Source of the DNA: Bacteroidota bacterium | Lineage (GTDB): Bacteria; Bacteroidota; Bacteroidia; Chitinophagales; Chitinophagaceae | Reading direction: 5' to 3' | DNA length: 64,000 nt | Assembly: GCA_030706735.1 (NCBI GenBank) | Contig: JAUZNZ010000008.1 | Span: 1-64,000, forward strand | Shown: one piece after another, positions 17,270 through 26,179 of the stretch | Layout: each line of letters starts with the position of its first letter | Position numbering within the stretch: position 1 is the first letter of the stretch | Position numbers and translations under genes: made by a program | The notes under the pieces: model-generated | Databases searched by the model: none | The model's input: the letters and a program-made list of their open reading frames with translations, nothing else | Told to the model about the DNA's origin: nothing

Positions 17270-18307
17270 ATGGCGCTTTTATCTGTTCTTGGAAAGGTCC
17301 CCGCCGGCAAGAGGCTCGAAAGGGTCAAACGCTCCCCCCACTACGCCGGTGGCTCCTTTCGGAACCTCATGCCAACCGAACTGATCGTCAAAGGAGTTTC
17401 CTACCTGAACATGATGAGGGATTATCGGAACAGACCGGCAGGAACCACGCCGCCGGGCCCCTTGCCCTTTGTCTGCACGGATCTGTTTTCCCTGCCCGCA
17501 GACAGGCCTTCGGTGGTATGGTTCGGGCACTCTTCGTATTTGATGAAGGTGGAGGGCGTCCATATCCTCGTAGACCCCGTTTTCGGAGGCAACGCGTCGC
17601 CCCTTTCTTTCTTCGCAAGGTCCTTCCCCGGAACCGACGTATATACGCCGGACGAGTTTCCGGTTATTGACGCCCTGATCATCACCCACGATCATTATGA
17701 TCATCTGGACTATAGATCGATCCGGCAGTTCGCGCCGAAGATCCGTCATGTCTATACTTCTCTGGGGGTGGGTGCCCACCTGGAGTATTGGGGCATCGAT
17801 CCGTCCGGGATCACCGAGCTGGATTGGGACGATGGCGCCCGGATAGCCGATGATCTGTTCCTGACTGCAAAGCCCGCCAGACATTTCTCGGGCCGCACCT
17901 TTAAAAGGAACCAGACGCTTTGGTCCTCCTTTGTACTGAAAGCCGGCCCCTGGTCGTTCTTCCTCGGAGGCGATTCGGGGTATGGAGATCATTTTCAAAC
18001 CATCGGCGAGCAATGCGGGCCGTTCGATCTGGCCATCCTGGAATGTGGTCAGTACGGAAAGAACTGGCCGCAGATCCATATGTTCCCCGATCAGACCCTG
18101 CTGGCAGCATCCGCGCTCCGCGCCAAAACCTTGCTGCCCGTTCACTGGGGCAAGTTCTCACTGTCCCTTCACGATTGGGACGAACCGATCAGAACGCTGG
18201 TTGCGGCCGCCGCCGATAAAGGTGTCGACATCACGACGCCGATGATTGGCGAACCACTGATCATCGGGCATGAGATTCCCAGGACAAAATGGTGGGAACA
18301 GGTATAA
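17270..18307 (+). CDS. MBL-fold metallo-hydrolase (UlaG/NAPE-PLD-like)
   Basis: This is a metallo-beta-lactamase-fold hydrolase. The metal motif THDHYDH gives His140, His142, Asp144 and His145. VWFGHSSYLMKVEG and VDPVFGGNASP are typical of the NAPE-PLD/UlaG-like branch, and FLGGDSGYG plus LLPVHWGKF supply the later ligands. The first residues are hydrophobic and may anchor it in the membrane. I chose the ATG at 17270; a TTG at 17252 is the only in-frame alternative. The substrate is unknown: members cut phospho-diester or lactone bonds. The GH2 gene follows 31 bases later. Confidence 0.82.
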   Translation: MALLSVLGKVPAGKRLERVKRSPHYAGGSFRNLMPTELIVKGVSYLNMMRDYRNRPAGTTPPGPLPFVCTDLFSLPADRPSVVWFGHSSYLMKVEGVHILVDPVFGGNASPLSFFARSFPGTDVYTPDEFPVIDALIITHDHYDHLDYRSIRQFAPKIRHVYTSLGVGAHLEYWGIDPSGITELDWDDGARIADDLFLTAKPARHFSGRTFKRNQTLWSSFVLKAGPWSFFLGGDSGYGDHFQTIGEQCGPFDLAILECGQYGKNWPQIHMFPDQTLLAASALRAKTLLPVHWGKFSLSLHDWDEPIRTLVAAAADKGVDITTPMIGEPLIIGHEIPRTKWWEQV

Positions 18308-18311
18308 GCCA

Positions 18312-18319
18312 TATATTTG
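18312..18319 (+). promoter_or_regulatory. putative -7 element upstream of the GH2 gene
   Basis: TATATTTG matches TAnnTTTG exactly and lies five bases past the MBL-hydrolase stop and 20 bases before the chosen ATG. No -33 partner was found, so this may be chance. Confidence 0.28.
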
Positions 18320-18338
18320 GCCGTCAAAATGCATGCTC

Positions 18339-20786
18339 ATGAAAAAATTCCACCCGGCCGGCCTGACGCTGCTCTTCATGCTTTCTCTTCAGGGTCTTAT
18401 TGCCCAGACGCCCGTAACGAGGACCATCGCTTCATTCGACAAAGACTGGAGATTTCACCTGGGCGACGCGCCTGGCGCAAACGCCGCTGCTTTTGACGAT
18501 GCAACATGGCGTAACCTCGCGCTTCCCCATGACTGGAGTATCGAAGGGAAATTTGACAAGGACAATCCGGCCGGTACAGGAGGAGGCGCGCTGCCGGGTG
18601 GAGTGGGCTGGTACCGCAAGACATTTACAGTGCCGGCTTCCTCAAAAGGCCGGCACGTATTCATCGATTTCGACGGCATATATCGCAAGAGCGAGGTCTG
18701 GATCAATGGTCATTCTCTTGGCATGCGGCCGAACGGCTACATTTCTTTCCGGTATGAATTGACCCCGTTCCTTAAGTACGGCGGGGAAAAGAACTGTATC
18801 GCCGTCCGCGTCGATAATTCCCAGCAACCCAATTCACGTTGGTATTCAGGATCGGGGATATACAGGAATGTATGGCTCGTGACTACCGGCGGCCTGTTCG
18901 TCGACCACTGGGGTACCTACATAACCACTCCGAAGATCGACGATCAATCCGCGACGATCGCCATCCGTGTAAGATTGGATAATCCACAGGCGCAGGACCG
19001 CAGGGCGACGGTAAGAACGACGATCAACGACGCTGAGGGCGGATCTGTCGGTTCGGTCTCTTCGGAGGTTAACGCGAAGTCCGGCTCGGTCACCGGGACG
19101 GCTCAGGCAATCGACCTGAAGTCCCCGCGCCGCTGGTCCCTCGACGATCCCTACCTCTACCGGGCCGTAACGGAAATTTTCACGGGCGGAAAATTGGTGG
19201 ATTCCTACGAGACCTTTATCGGTATCCGCTCTTTCATCTTCGACAAGGACAAAGGGTTTCTTCTGAATGGCAAGCCCGTCAAGATCAACGGCGTTTGCGA
19301 CCACCATGATCTCGGCTGCCTCGGCTCGGCGATCAATTACCGGGCTCTTCAAAGACAACTGGAGATCCTCAAGGCGATGGGTTGCAATGGCATCCGCACT
19401 TCGCACAATCCCCCCGCGCCGGAATTGCTCGATCTCTGCGACAGGATGGGATTTATCGTCATGGATGAAGCCTTCGACATGTGGAAGCAGCAAAAAACAA
19501 AATACGACTATCATCTCGACTGGGACCAATGGCACAAAAAGGACCTGGAAGATCAGATTTTAAGGGACCGGAACCATCCCTCGGTTTTCATCTGGAGCAT
19601 CGGCAACGAGATCCCCGAACAATGGAGCAAGGACAGCAGCGGGGACAGGATAGCCGCCGAACTGGGGACGATCGTGCGTTCCCTGGACGCAACCCGGCCG
19701 ATTACCTCCGCCCTGAATAACCACAACTGGAATAATAATGGCATTCTCCGTTCGGGCGCGCTGGACCTGGTGGGATACAATTACGATCAGAAGGAATACC
19801 CGGACTTTCCTAAAAAATTCCCGGGTAAGAAGTTCATTGCGACGGAAACCGTTTCAGCCCTGGAAACGCGCGGTCATTACGATATGCCATCCGATAGCAT
19901 CCGCCGCTGGCCGACCCGCTGGGACAAACCTTTTGAAGGAGGGAACAAGGATTTCACCGTTTCCGCTTATGACAATGTTTCTGCGCCCTGGGGATCGACC
20001 CACGAAGAGACCTGGAAGGTGATTAAAAAATATGATTTCCTTTCAGGCCAGTTCATTTGGACCGGGTTCGATTATATCGGCGAGCCGACACCTTATCCCT
20101 GGCCGGCACGCAGTTCCTATTTCGGCATCATCGATCTGGCCGGTTTTCCGAAGGATCTGTATTATATGTATCAAAGCGAATGGACCGACAAGCCGGTGCT
20201 CCATATCTTCCCGCATTGGAATTGGCGCGCCGGAGACACGATCGATGTATGGGCGTATTACAATCAGGCCGACGAAGTGGAATTGTTCCTTAACGGCAAG
20301 TCGCTGGGCGTCAGGGCGAAGCATGGGGACGATCTGCATGTCATGTGGCGCGTGCCCTATCAACCCGGGACACTCTCCGCCGTTTCGCGCAGGAACGGCG
20401 CCACGGTGCTGACCGGCGAGATCCGGACGGCCGGCAAACCCGCCGCCATCGTTTTGCAGGCGGACCGCGAAAAGATAAAGGCAGACGGCGATGACCTTTC
20501 GTTCCTGACGGCAAAGGTCGTGGATGCGGCCGGAGTGATCGTGCCGGACGCTGATAACCTGATCAGGTTCGCTACGGTCGGAGAAGGTACGGTGATCGCC
20601 ACAGACAATGGCAATGAAACAAGCATGGAGTCTTTTAAAGCTTCCCAACATAGGGCCTTCAATGGCCTTTGCCTGGCCGTCATCCGGTCTTCGGGCAAGG
20701 CCGGCCATATTCAGGTGACGGCTACCGCGGAAGGGTTGCCGCCCGCCAGCCTGACCATCACGGCAGAAAATACCCCGATCAAATAG
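18339..20786 (+). CDS. glycoside hydrolase family 2 (beta-galactosidase-like)
   Basis: This is an exported exo-glycosidase. The ATG at 18339 starts a signal peptide (MKKFHPAGLTLLFMLSLQGLIAQ). A sugar-binding jelly roll follows (SIEGKFD, HVFIDFDGIYRKSEVWINGH), then an Ig-like domain and the TIM barrel with DHHDLGCLGS, RTSHNPP and the acid/base SIGNE (Glu424). The nucleophile is probably Glu503 in FIATE. The C-terminus has the extra beta domains of Bacteroidota GH2 enzymes (DUF4982-like and an invasin-like end, from about residue 640). Substrate specificity (galactose, glucuronate or mannose) cannot be told. It lies just upstream of SusC/SusD, so it likely trims the imported glycan. Confidence 0.9.
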   Translation: MKKFHPAGLTLLFMLSLQGLIAQTPVTRTIASFDKDWRFHLGDAPGANAAAFDDATWRNLALPHDWSIEGKFDKDNPAGTGGGALPGGVGWYRKTFTVPASSKGRHVFIDFDGIYRKSEVWINGHSLGMRPNGYISFRYELTPFLKYGGEKNCIAVRVDNSQQPNSRWYSGSGIYRNVWLVTTGGLFVDHWGTYITTPKIDDQSATIAIRVRLDNPQAQDRRATVRTTINDAEGGSVGSVSSEVNAKSGSVTGTAQAIDLKSPRRWSLDDPYLYRAVTEIFTGGKLVDSYETFIGIRSFIFDKDKGFLLNGKPVKINGVCDHHDLGCLGSAINYRALQRQLEILKAMGCNGIRTSHNPPAPELLDLCDRMGFIVMDEAFDMWKQQKTKYDYHLDWDQWHKKDLEDQILRDRNHPSVFIWSIGNEIPEQWSKDSSGDRIAAELGTIVRSLDATRPITSALNNHNWNNNGILRSGALDLVGYNYDQKEYPDFPKKFPGKKFIATETVSALETRGHYDMPSDSIRRWPTRWDKPFEGGNKDFTVSAYDNVSAPWGSTHEETWKVIKKYDFLSGQFIWTGFDYIGEPTPYPWPARSSYFGIIDLAGFPKDLYYMYQSEWTDKPVLHIFPHWNWRAGDTIDVWAYYNQADEVELFLNGKSLGVRAKHGDDLHVMWRVPYQPGTLSAVSRRNGATVLTGEIRTAGKPAAIVLQADREKIKADGDDLSFLTAKVVDAAGVIVPDADNLIRFATVGEGTVIATDNGNETSMESFKASQHRAFNGLCLAVIRSSGKAGHIQVTATAEGLPPASLTITAENTPIK

Positions 20787-20918
20787 CCCCGCGCGGACGG
20801 CGGGATGCAGGTACTTCACCGATTTTATCCGGATAAATAAATAGGATGAATTGGATAAAATAGTATTACAAAAAAAGTCTATTTTTTAGGTACTTTGGTC
20901 AAACTAACCAACTGCTAT

Positions 20919-21029
20919 ATGAAGACCAGATCTCTTCAACGACCGGGTAACTTAAGACCCGGTACCTCCGTCCCTTTTGCCTTCCTCCGGCGATCTCATC
21001 CATCAATTTGTTTTGCTCAATTCTTATGA
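20919..21029 (+). promoter_or_regulatory. SusC leader with short ORF and hairpin
   Basis: An ATG-started frame of 36 codons (MKTRSLQRPG at its start) lies in the SusC leader and stops 17 bases before the SusC ATG. A perfect 7-bp inverted repeat (ACCGGGT at 20942-20948, ACCCGGT at 20957-20963) lies within it. A near -7 element (TACTTTG) sits about 25 bases before the ATG. It may be a translated leader or attenuator, or a chance frame; no codon-based test was made. Confidence 0.3.
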
Positions 21030-21046
21030 TAATTCTTAAATGCTAA

Positions 21047-24000
21047 ATGGAAAAAAAAATGAACAAAAGACTTCTTTCTAAAAGCACTGCCGGCAGGGTA
21101 TTGAGCTTGACCCTGTTCCTGCTTGCTTTTGCACAGGGTATCGCGCTGGCTCAGACCAATACCGTAACCGGGAAGGTGATGTCATCGGAAGGGAACTCGC
21201 CCTTGCCAAACGTCACCATCAGGGTAAGAGGCGCAAATACCAGCGCGCTCACCGGCGCCGACGGGTCATTCACGATCAAGGCGGCCCCGAATGCGACCCT
21301 GATATTTAGTTCCGTTGGCTATTCGTCCCAGGAGATAGCCCTCGCCGGTCGTACCTCGGTGACGATTACGCTGGCGTCCAACGCAACCAATTTACAGCAG
21401 GTGGTGGTCGTCGGTTACGGTACGGTCAAACGAAAGGATCTGACCGGATCGATCGCCAGCGTTAGTGCCGATCAGATCGAAAAAGTACCGATTACCACGG
21501 TCGAGCAGGCCTTGCAGGGACGTGCCTCCGGCGTGCAGGTAACCAATAACGACGCATCCCCCGGCGGCAATATTACCGTGCTGATCCGCGGTACAGGCAG
21601 CTTGGCGAGCAATGGCAATACGCCCTTATATGTAGTGGACGGCTATCCCCTCGAGACCGGCGGGATCAACAATATCAATCCAAACGATATCGCCTCCATC
21701 GATATCCTCAAAGATGCCTCCGCCACCGCGATCTATGGCGTGCGCGCAGGGAACGGCGTCGTCATCATTACCACCAAAAAGGGCCGCAAGAATGGCCTGT
21801 TGGTATCCATCGACGCCTATGACGGACTGCAGAGCAAACCCAAAATGTACAAAGTTCTGAACGCCCAGCAGTTCGCCACACTGGCCAACCAGATCGCTGC
21901 CACGCCGGGTACCAATTTTACTACCTTTTCCGCCTGGGCCAAACCGGAGACCCTCCACTCGGTAGACTGGCAGAATGCCCTTTACCGGCCGGGCCTTACC
22001 CAGAGTTACTCGGTGGCCTTGCGTGGAGGCAATGACAAAGTGCAGTCCTCCAGCTCGGTTGGCTATTACAGCCAGAAAGGGATCGTTCAGGGCTCTTTCT
22101 TCAAACGGCTCACGCTCTCCAGTAACGTGGATTACCAGCCATCCACCTGGCTCAGATCGTCGACCAACCTGAAATACAGCTGGCAGCAGAACATTACGCC
22201 ATTCGGTACCGGAGGCCTGATCCAGCTCAGTCAGCTGCCCCCCACCCTGGACAGCGGAAACGCCAAGACGAACGAAATAGTTGACGGGCATGGTAATTAT
22301 GGCTTCTTCAACCCGATCTACACCTACGTGGCAAAATATGCGAATCCCCTATTCGGCATCAACAACAACAGATATGGCAATGCAACCAACTTCTTCTTGT
22401 TGAACTCCTCCCTGGAGGCGACGATCATCGATGGGCTGAAGGTCAAGACCAATGCCGGCGTCACCTTCAACGGCTTTTCCGGGTCTTATTTCTCTCCGGA
22501 GGACGATCGCCTGGTCAACCAATATGGAGCGCAGGCCGGGGCCACGCAAAATGCGTTCGAGAACCAATTCATCAACCAAAGCTTCGACTGGCTCTGGGAG
22601 AATACGCTTTCGTATGACAAGACCTTTGGAGACCATGTGATCAACTTCGTGGCTGGTTATAGCGCGCAGAAGAATACCTACAACACAATGGCCGGTCAGG
22701 GGATCCCGCCGAACAGCGTGATCACGGATCTCTCGCAGGCCTCCTCCCCATTATTCCTGCCCAATGGCCAGAATGGTCAGGCTATACAAACCCTTCAATC
22801 CGAATTTGTCCGGCTTGCCTACAATTTCGCAGGTAAATATTATATCACCGGTACGGTCAGAAGGGATGGATCCTCGAAGTTCGACGTCGGCCACCAGTAT
22901 GGCGTATTCCCTTCGGGCGCAGTATCCTGGCATATCAAAGAAGAGGACTTCCTCAAAGACGTCAACTGGTTGACCGACCTGAAGTTCAGAGGCGGTTATG
23001 GTCGGGTGGGCAATATGTCGGCCATCGGACTGTTTGGGTATGACGCCCTCTATGCTTCGGGTTCTGCGGCAACCACTTCTCCCAACTACGGCTACACCTT
23101 TGGCAACCCGAAGACGTACGCCCCGGGCATCTATTCCCTCCAACCGGCGAATCCCAACCTGCGTTGGGAAACCGATATCCAAACCGATATCGGAACGGAC
23201 GCCGCCTTTTTGGACGGTCACCTGACCCTGACGGTGGATTATTTTAACCGCAAGTCCCAGGACTTCCTCCTGACCCTGCCCGCACCCGCGCAATCAGGGT
23301 ATTCGTTCCTGACATCAAATGTCGGCAGCATGCTGAATACCGGACTCGAATTCGCGCTGGGATATAATCATGCAGTATCGAATGACTTCACGTGGTCGGC
23401 CAACCTGACCATCACCACGGCCCACAATAAACTTCTGAGCCTGGCTACCGGACAGAAGACCATCGCCGGTTTCGGGAATCCGAATCTCACCGTGCCCGCC
23501 ATGGCCGGATGGAACCCGCTGACCATGACGAACGTCGGAGGACCTGTCGGTGATTTCTTTGGATACAAATCAGTGGGCATCTTCCAGGATACGGCGACGA
23601 TCGGCGCCCTCAACCGCGCGGCACAGAAGGCAACGGGTAATAGCACGGCGACCTACCAGACGTCGCTTACCCAACCCGGCGACCGCCGCTTCGCAGACGT
23701 CAATAAAGACGGTGTGGTCACGGCCAGCGATCAGACCGATATCGGCAGCCCGATCCCGAAATTCTTCGGTGGCCTGAACCTGGATGCAACCTATAAGGCC
23801 TTCGATTTCAATCTCTATTTCTATGGCATGTACGGGAATAAGCTCCTCAATTTCGCCCGGAGCGACATGGAGAGCTTCGCGAACCGGACCTTTGCCGGGA
23901 TAGAGAACATCGGCCAGACCTACTTTGCAAATGCCTGGACCCCGCAAAATCATAGCAACACCTATGCACGCATTACGCCAAACGATAACGGCATCGGCAG

Positions 24001-24277
24001 CAACGTGATCTCCTCCGCCTATGTGGAAAATGGTAGCTTTCTCAAGTTGAAGAATCTAACGGTTGGCTACACCCTGCCGGCTACACTATTGAGCAAATAC
24101 ATGATCTCCAAGCTCAGAGTGTATGTCTCTACCCAGAACCTGTTTACCGTCACCAAGTACACAGGACTCGATCCTGAGGTTGGCGTACAGGGTGGGAATG
24201 CCACGCAAAACGGCATCGACGCAGGTACGTATCCTTCGTCCAGATACTATACGTTGGGTGTAAACGTTACATTTTAA
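21047..24277 (+). CDS. SusC/RagA-family TonB-linked outer-membrane receptor
   Basis: This is a TonB-dependent outer-membrane channel that works with SusD to import a glycan. A signal peptide is followed by a carboxypeptidase-regulatory-like domain (VTGKVMSSEGNSPLPNVT). The plug starts at VVVVGYGTVKRKDLTGSIAS and contains PLYVVDGYPL and the SIDILKDASATAIYGVRAGN box typical of SusC. The rest is a long beta-barrel ending in YYTLGVNVTF with a C-terminal Phe. The length (1076 residues) is normal. SusD follows by 18 bases. No sigma/anti-sigma pair sits immediately upstream. Confidence 0.97.
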   Translation: MEKKMNKRLLSKSTAGRVLSLTLFLLAFAQGIALAQTNTVTGKVMSSEGNSPLPNVTIRVRGANTSALTGADGSFTIKAAPNATLIFSSVGYSSQEIALAGRTSVTITLASNATNLQQVVVVGYGTVKRKDLTGSIASVSADQIEKVPITTVEQALQGRASGVQVTNNDASPGGNITVLIRGTGSLASNGNTPLYVVDGYPLETGGINNINPNDIASIDILKDASATAIYGVRAGNGVVIITTKKGRKNGLLVSIDAYDGLQSKPKMYKVLNAQQFATLANQIAATPGTNFTTFSAWAKPETLHSVDWQNALYRPGLTQSYSVALRGGNDKVQSSSSVGYYSQKGIVQGSFFKRLTLSSNVDYQPSTWLRSSTNLKYSWQQNITPFGTGGLIQLSQLPPTLDSGNAKTNEIVDGHGNYGFFNPIYTYVAKYANPLFGINNNRYGNATNFFLLNSSLEATIIDGLKVKTNAGVTFNGFSGSYFSPEDDRLVNQYGAQAGATQNAFENQFINQSFDWLWENTLSYDKTFGDHVINFVAGYSAQKNTYNTMAGQGIPPNSVITDLSQASSPLFLPNGQNGQAIQTLQSEFVRLAYNFAGKYYITGTVRRDGSSKFDVGHQYGVFPSGAVSWHIKEEDFLKDVNWLTDLKFRGGYGRVGNMSAIGLFGYDALYASGSAATTSPNYGYTFGNPKTYAPGIYSLQPANPNLRWETDIQTDIGTDAAFLDGHLTLTVDYFNRKSQDFLLTLPAPAQSGYSFLTSNVGSMLNTGLEFALGYNHAVSNDFTWSANLTITTAHNKLLSLATGQKTIAGFGNPNLTVPAMAGWNPLTMTNVGGPVGDFFGYKSVGIFQDTATIGALNRAAQKATGNSTATYQTSLTQPGDRRFADVNKDGVVTASDQTDIGSPIPKFFGGLNLDATYKAFDFNLYFYGMYGNKLLNFARSDMESFANRTFAGIENIGQTYFANAWTPQNHSNTYARITPNDNGIGSNVISSAYVENGSFLKLKNLTVGYTLPATLLSKYMISKLRVYVSTQNLFTVTKYTGLDPEVGVQGGNATQNGIDAGTYPSSRYYTLGVNVTF

Positions 24278-24295
24278 CTAGATTAAAGACAAAAC

Positions 24296-26080
24296 ATGAA
24301 ACGAAATAATAGAATTATAGCCATTATAGCCGTTTGCATGGCGTTGCTGCCTCCCGCCTGCAAAAAGAGCTTTTTGTCTCAGACCGATACGGCTGCGGCG
24401 ACGGCAAGCGCGACCTTCCAAAAGCCACAGCAGGTGGTCGCGCTGGTGAACGCCATTTATGACACCTACCAGAGTAGTGACCTGCTGAAAAAGTCGATGT
24501 GGTATTATGCGAATTTCATGACCCACGATTGGTACAATTGGGGAACGGATTACATTTGGAACAATTACGGGATCGGCGCCGACTTCTACGCCATACCTAC
24601 CTTTTGGAACAACGCCTATATCGGGATCGCCCGCGCGAATTCCGCCCTCGAAGTGATCGCGGCAACCCGGGCCAACGGCGTGCTCCCAGCGGCCCTCGCC
24701 GACCGGCTGGAAGGCGAAGCCTATTTCCTGCGCGGCATGACCTATTATTATCTGGCCGGGACCTTTGGCGCGGTTCCCCTCGAATTGAAAGCCGAGACGA
24801 ACGGCCTGAGCCGTCGTATCGGCCAGGACACCGTATTCAAACAGGTGATTGCCGACATGCAACTGGCGGAAGGCCTGCTCTTGTCAAAGACACAGCTTGC
24901 CGCGACAGATATCGGTAGGGCGACCAAGGGCGCTGCTTATGCCTATGAAGGCGCAGCCCATATGTGGCTTAAGGACTATGCCGGTGCATTGACCGCCTTC
25001 AACAACACGGAACTGACTACCAATTATCACCTTTTGCCTCAGTTCGTGAACGTCGGTGAATTCGACCACCAGAATAACGACGAATCGATATATGAAGTGC
25101 AGTTCAACGTGTACGGATCTCAAAGCTGGGACGGTGGCTGGCAGGACGGTGGCGAAGAAGGCTGGATCGACGACTTCAGCTGGCCATGGGAGATCAGCGG
25201 CTTCGGGTATGACTACGGGAACCCCGGTCTCTGGTATTCCTACCAGGCTGGCGACCTCCGCAGGAACCTGACCATCGTTGGCCCCGGCGATACGCTTCAG
25301 AGCCCGGGCATTCTTGCCAAATGGGGGGGGATCAAGGGTTATGCGGTCACGATCTCGAACTTTGCCGAAGCATCGAAGGTCATCGCAGGCCCCGACTCAC
25401 CGGCCATTCTGCTCGCCCGTCAGCGTTATACCACGGGGATCAATAACATCCATACCCCGGCCAATACCAATGCGATCATCAATACCTGCGGTTCGGTGAA
25501 CTATCCCTGGTATGGGGATGACGGCGGTCGTTCCGGGTACTACAATGCGAAGAAATGGAGGGATCCGACCCTGACCGGCGCGAACGGTACCTCCGCGATC
25601 TTCGGCGGTCAAAACCAGATCCTGATGCGTTACGCAGAGGTACTTCTCTCCCGCGCCGAATGCAAGATCCGTACGGGCGACGTGAACGGCGGATTGGCCG
25701 ATATCAAATTGGTCAGGGACCGCGCATGGGGAGGCTCAGCGCCTGCAACCATGCAGGATGGGCTGACCTGGGACGGCAAACCGACCCAGCCGATCACCGA
25801 TCCGCTCCAGATGGTGTACAGCGAATACCGCCACGAGCTCACGGCAGAGTATTCCGAGTTCTATGACCTGCGCAGGGCAGGCGTGGCGCAGGCCTTTGTC
25901 CAGGCTGCCTATGGCACGACCAGTAACACAAACCCGATCCTCTATCCTTTCGGTCCGACGGCCGATGGAAAGACGCATGGCGTGTACATGACCAGCCTGC
26001 CCAATAATAAGGATGTGCTCCCGATCCCGGTTACCGCGATCGCGCTCAATCCAAACCTGACACAAAACCCGTCGTATTAA
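24296..26080 (+). CDS. SusD/RagB-family nutrient-binding lipoprotein
   Basis: This is the surface lipoprotein partner of SusC. It has a lipobox (LPPACKK), helical TPR-like architecture (NAIYDTYQSSDLLKKSMWYY), and the SusD-typical RFLRGMTYYYL-like segment (YFLRGMTYYYLAGTFGAVPL). The C-terminal YSEFYDLRRAG and VLPIPVTAIALNPNLTQNP are hallmarks of the family. Tryptophans and tyrosines are many, as in glycan-binding members. It forms a two-gene operon with SusC and ends at a clear terminator. Confidence 0.97.
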   Translation: MKRNNRIIAIIAVCMALLPPACKKSFLSQTDTAAATASATFQKPQQVVALVNAIYDTYQSSDLLKKSMWYYANFMTHDWYNWGTDYIWNNYGIGADFYAIPTFWNNAYIGIARANSALEVIAATRANGVLPAALADRLEGEAYFLRGMTYYYLAGTFGAVPLELKAETNGLSRRIGQDTVFKQVIADMQLAEGLLLSKTQLAATDIGRATKGAAYAYEGAAHMWLKDYAGALTAFNNTELTTNYHLLPQFVNVGEFDHQNNDESIYEVQFNVYGSQSWDGGWQDGGEEGWIDDFSWPWEISGFGYDYGNPGLWYSYQAGDLRRNLTIVGPGDTLQSPGILAKWGGIKGYAVTISNFAEASKVIAGPDSPAILLARQRYTTGINNIHTPANTNAIINTCGSVNYPWYGDDGGRSGYYNAKKWRDPTLTGANGTSAIFGGQNQILMRYAEVLLSRAECKIRTGDVNGGLADIKLVRDRAWGGSAPATMQDGLTWDGKPTQPITDPLQMVYSEYRHELTAEYSEFYDLRRAGVAQAFVQAAYGTTSNTNPILYPFGPTADGKTHGVYMTSLPNNKDVLPIPVTAIALNPNLTQNPSY

Positions 26081-26094
26081 TTCAACTCATAATG

Positions 26095-26129
26095 AAAAAA
26101 GGCTTTCTCCAAAAGAGAAGCCTTTTTTT
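26095..26129 (+). terminator. Rho-independent terminator of the SusC/SusD operon
   Basis: A stem AAAAAAGGCTT(T)CTC pairs with GAGAAGCCTTTTTT (one bulged T), loop CAAAA, followed by a T run. It sits 15 bases after the SusD stop. Confidence 0.75.
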
Positions 26130-26134
26130 ATTGC

Positions 26135-26151
26135 TATTTGCCATAAATTTA
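26135..26151 (+). promoter_or_regulatory. putative promoter (TATTTG / TAAATTTA) of the VCBS gene
   Basis: TATTTGCCATAAATTTA lies 29 bases before the ATG at 26180 and just after the terminator. It is very like the site at 31062 (TTTGCCTTAAATTTAGG). TAAATTTA (26144-26151) is one base off the -7 consensus TAnnTTTG. Confidence 0.4.
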
Positions 26152-26179
26152 GGGATCTCCGCACTTAAGAGGATTAGTC

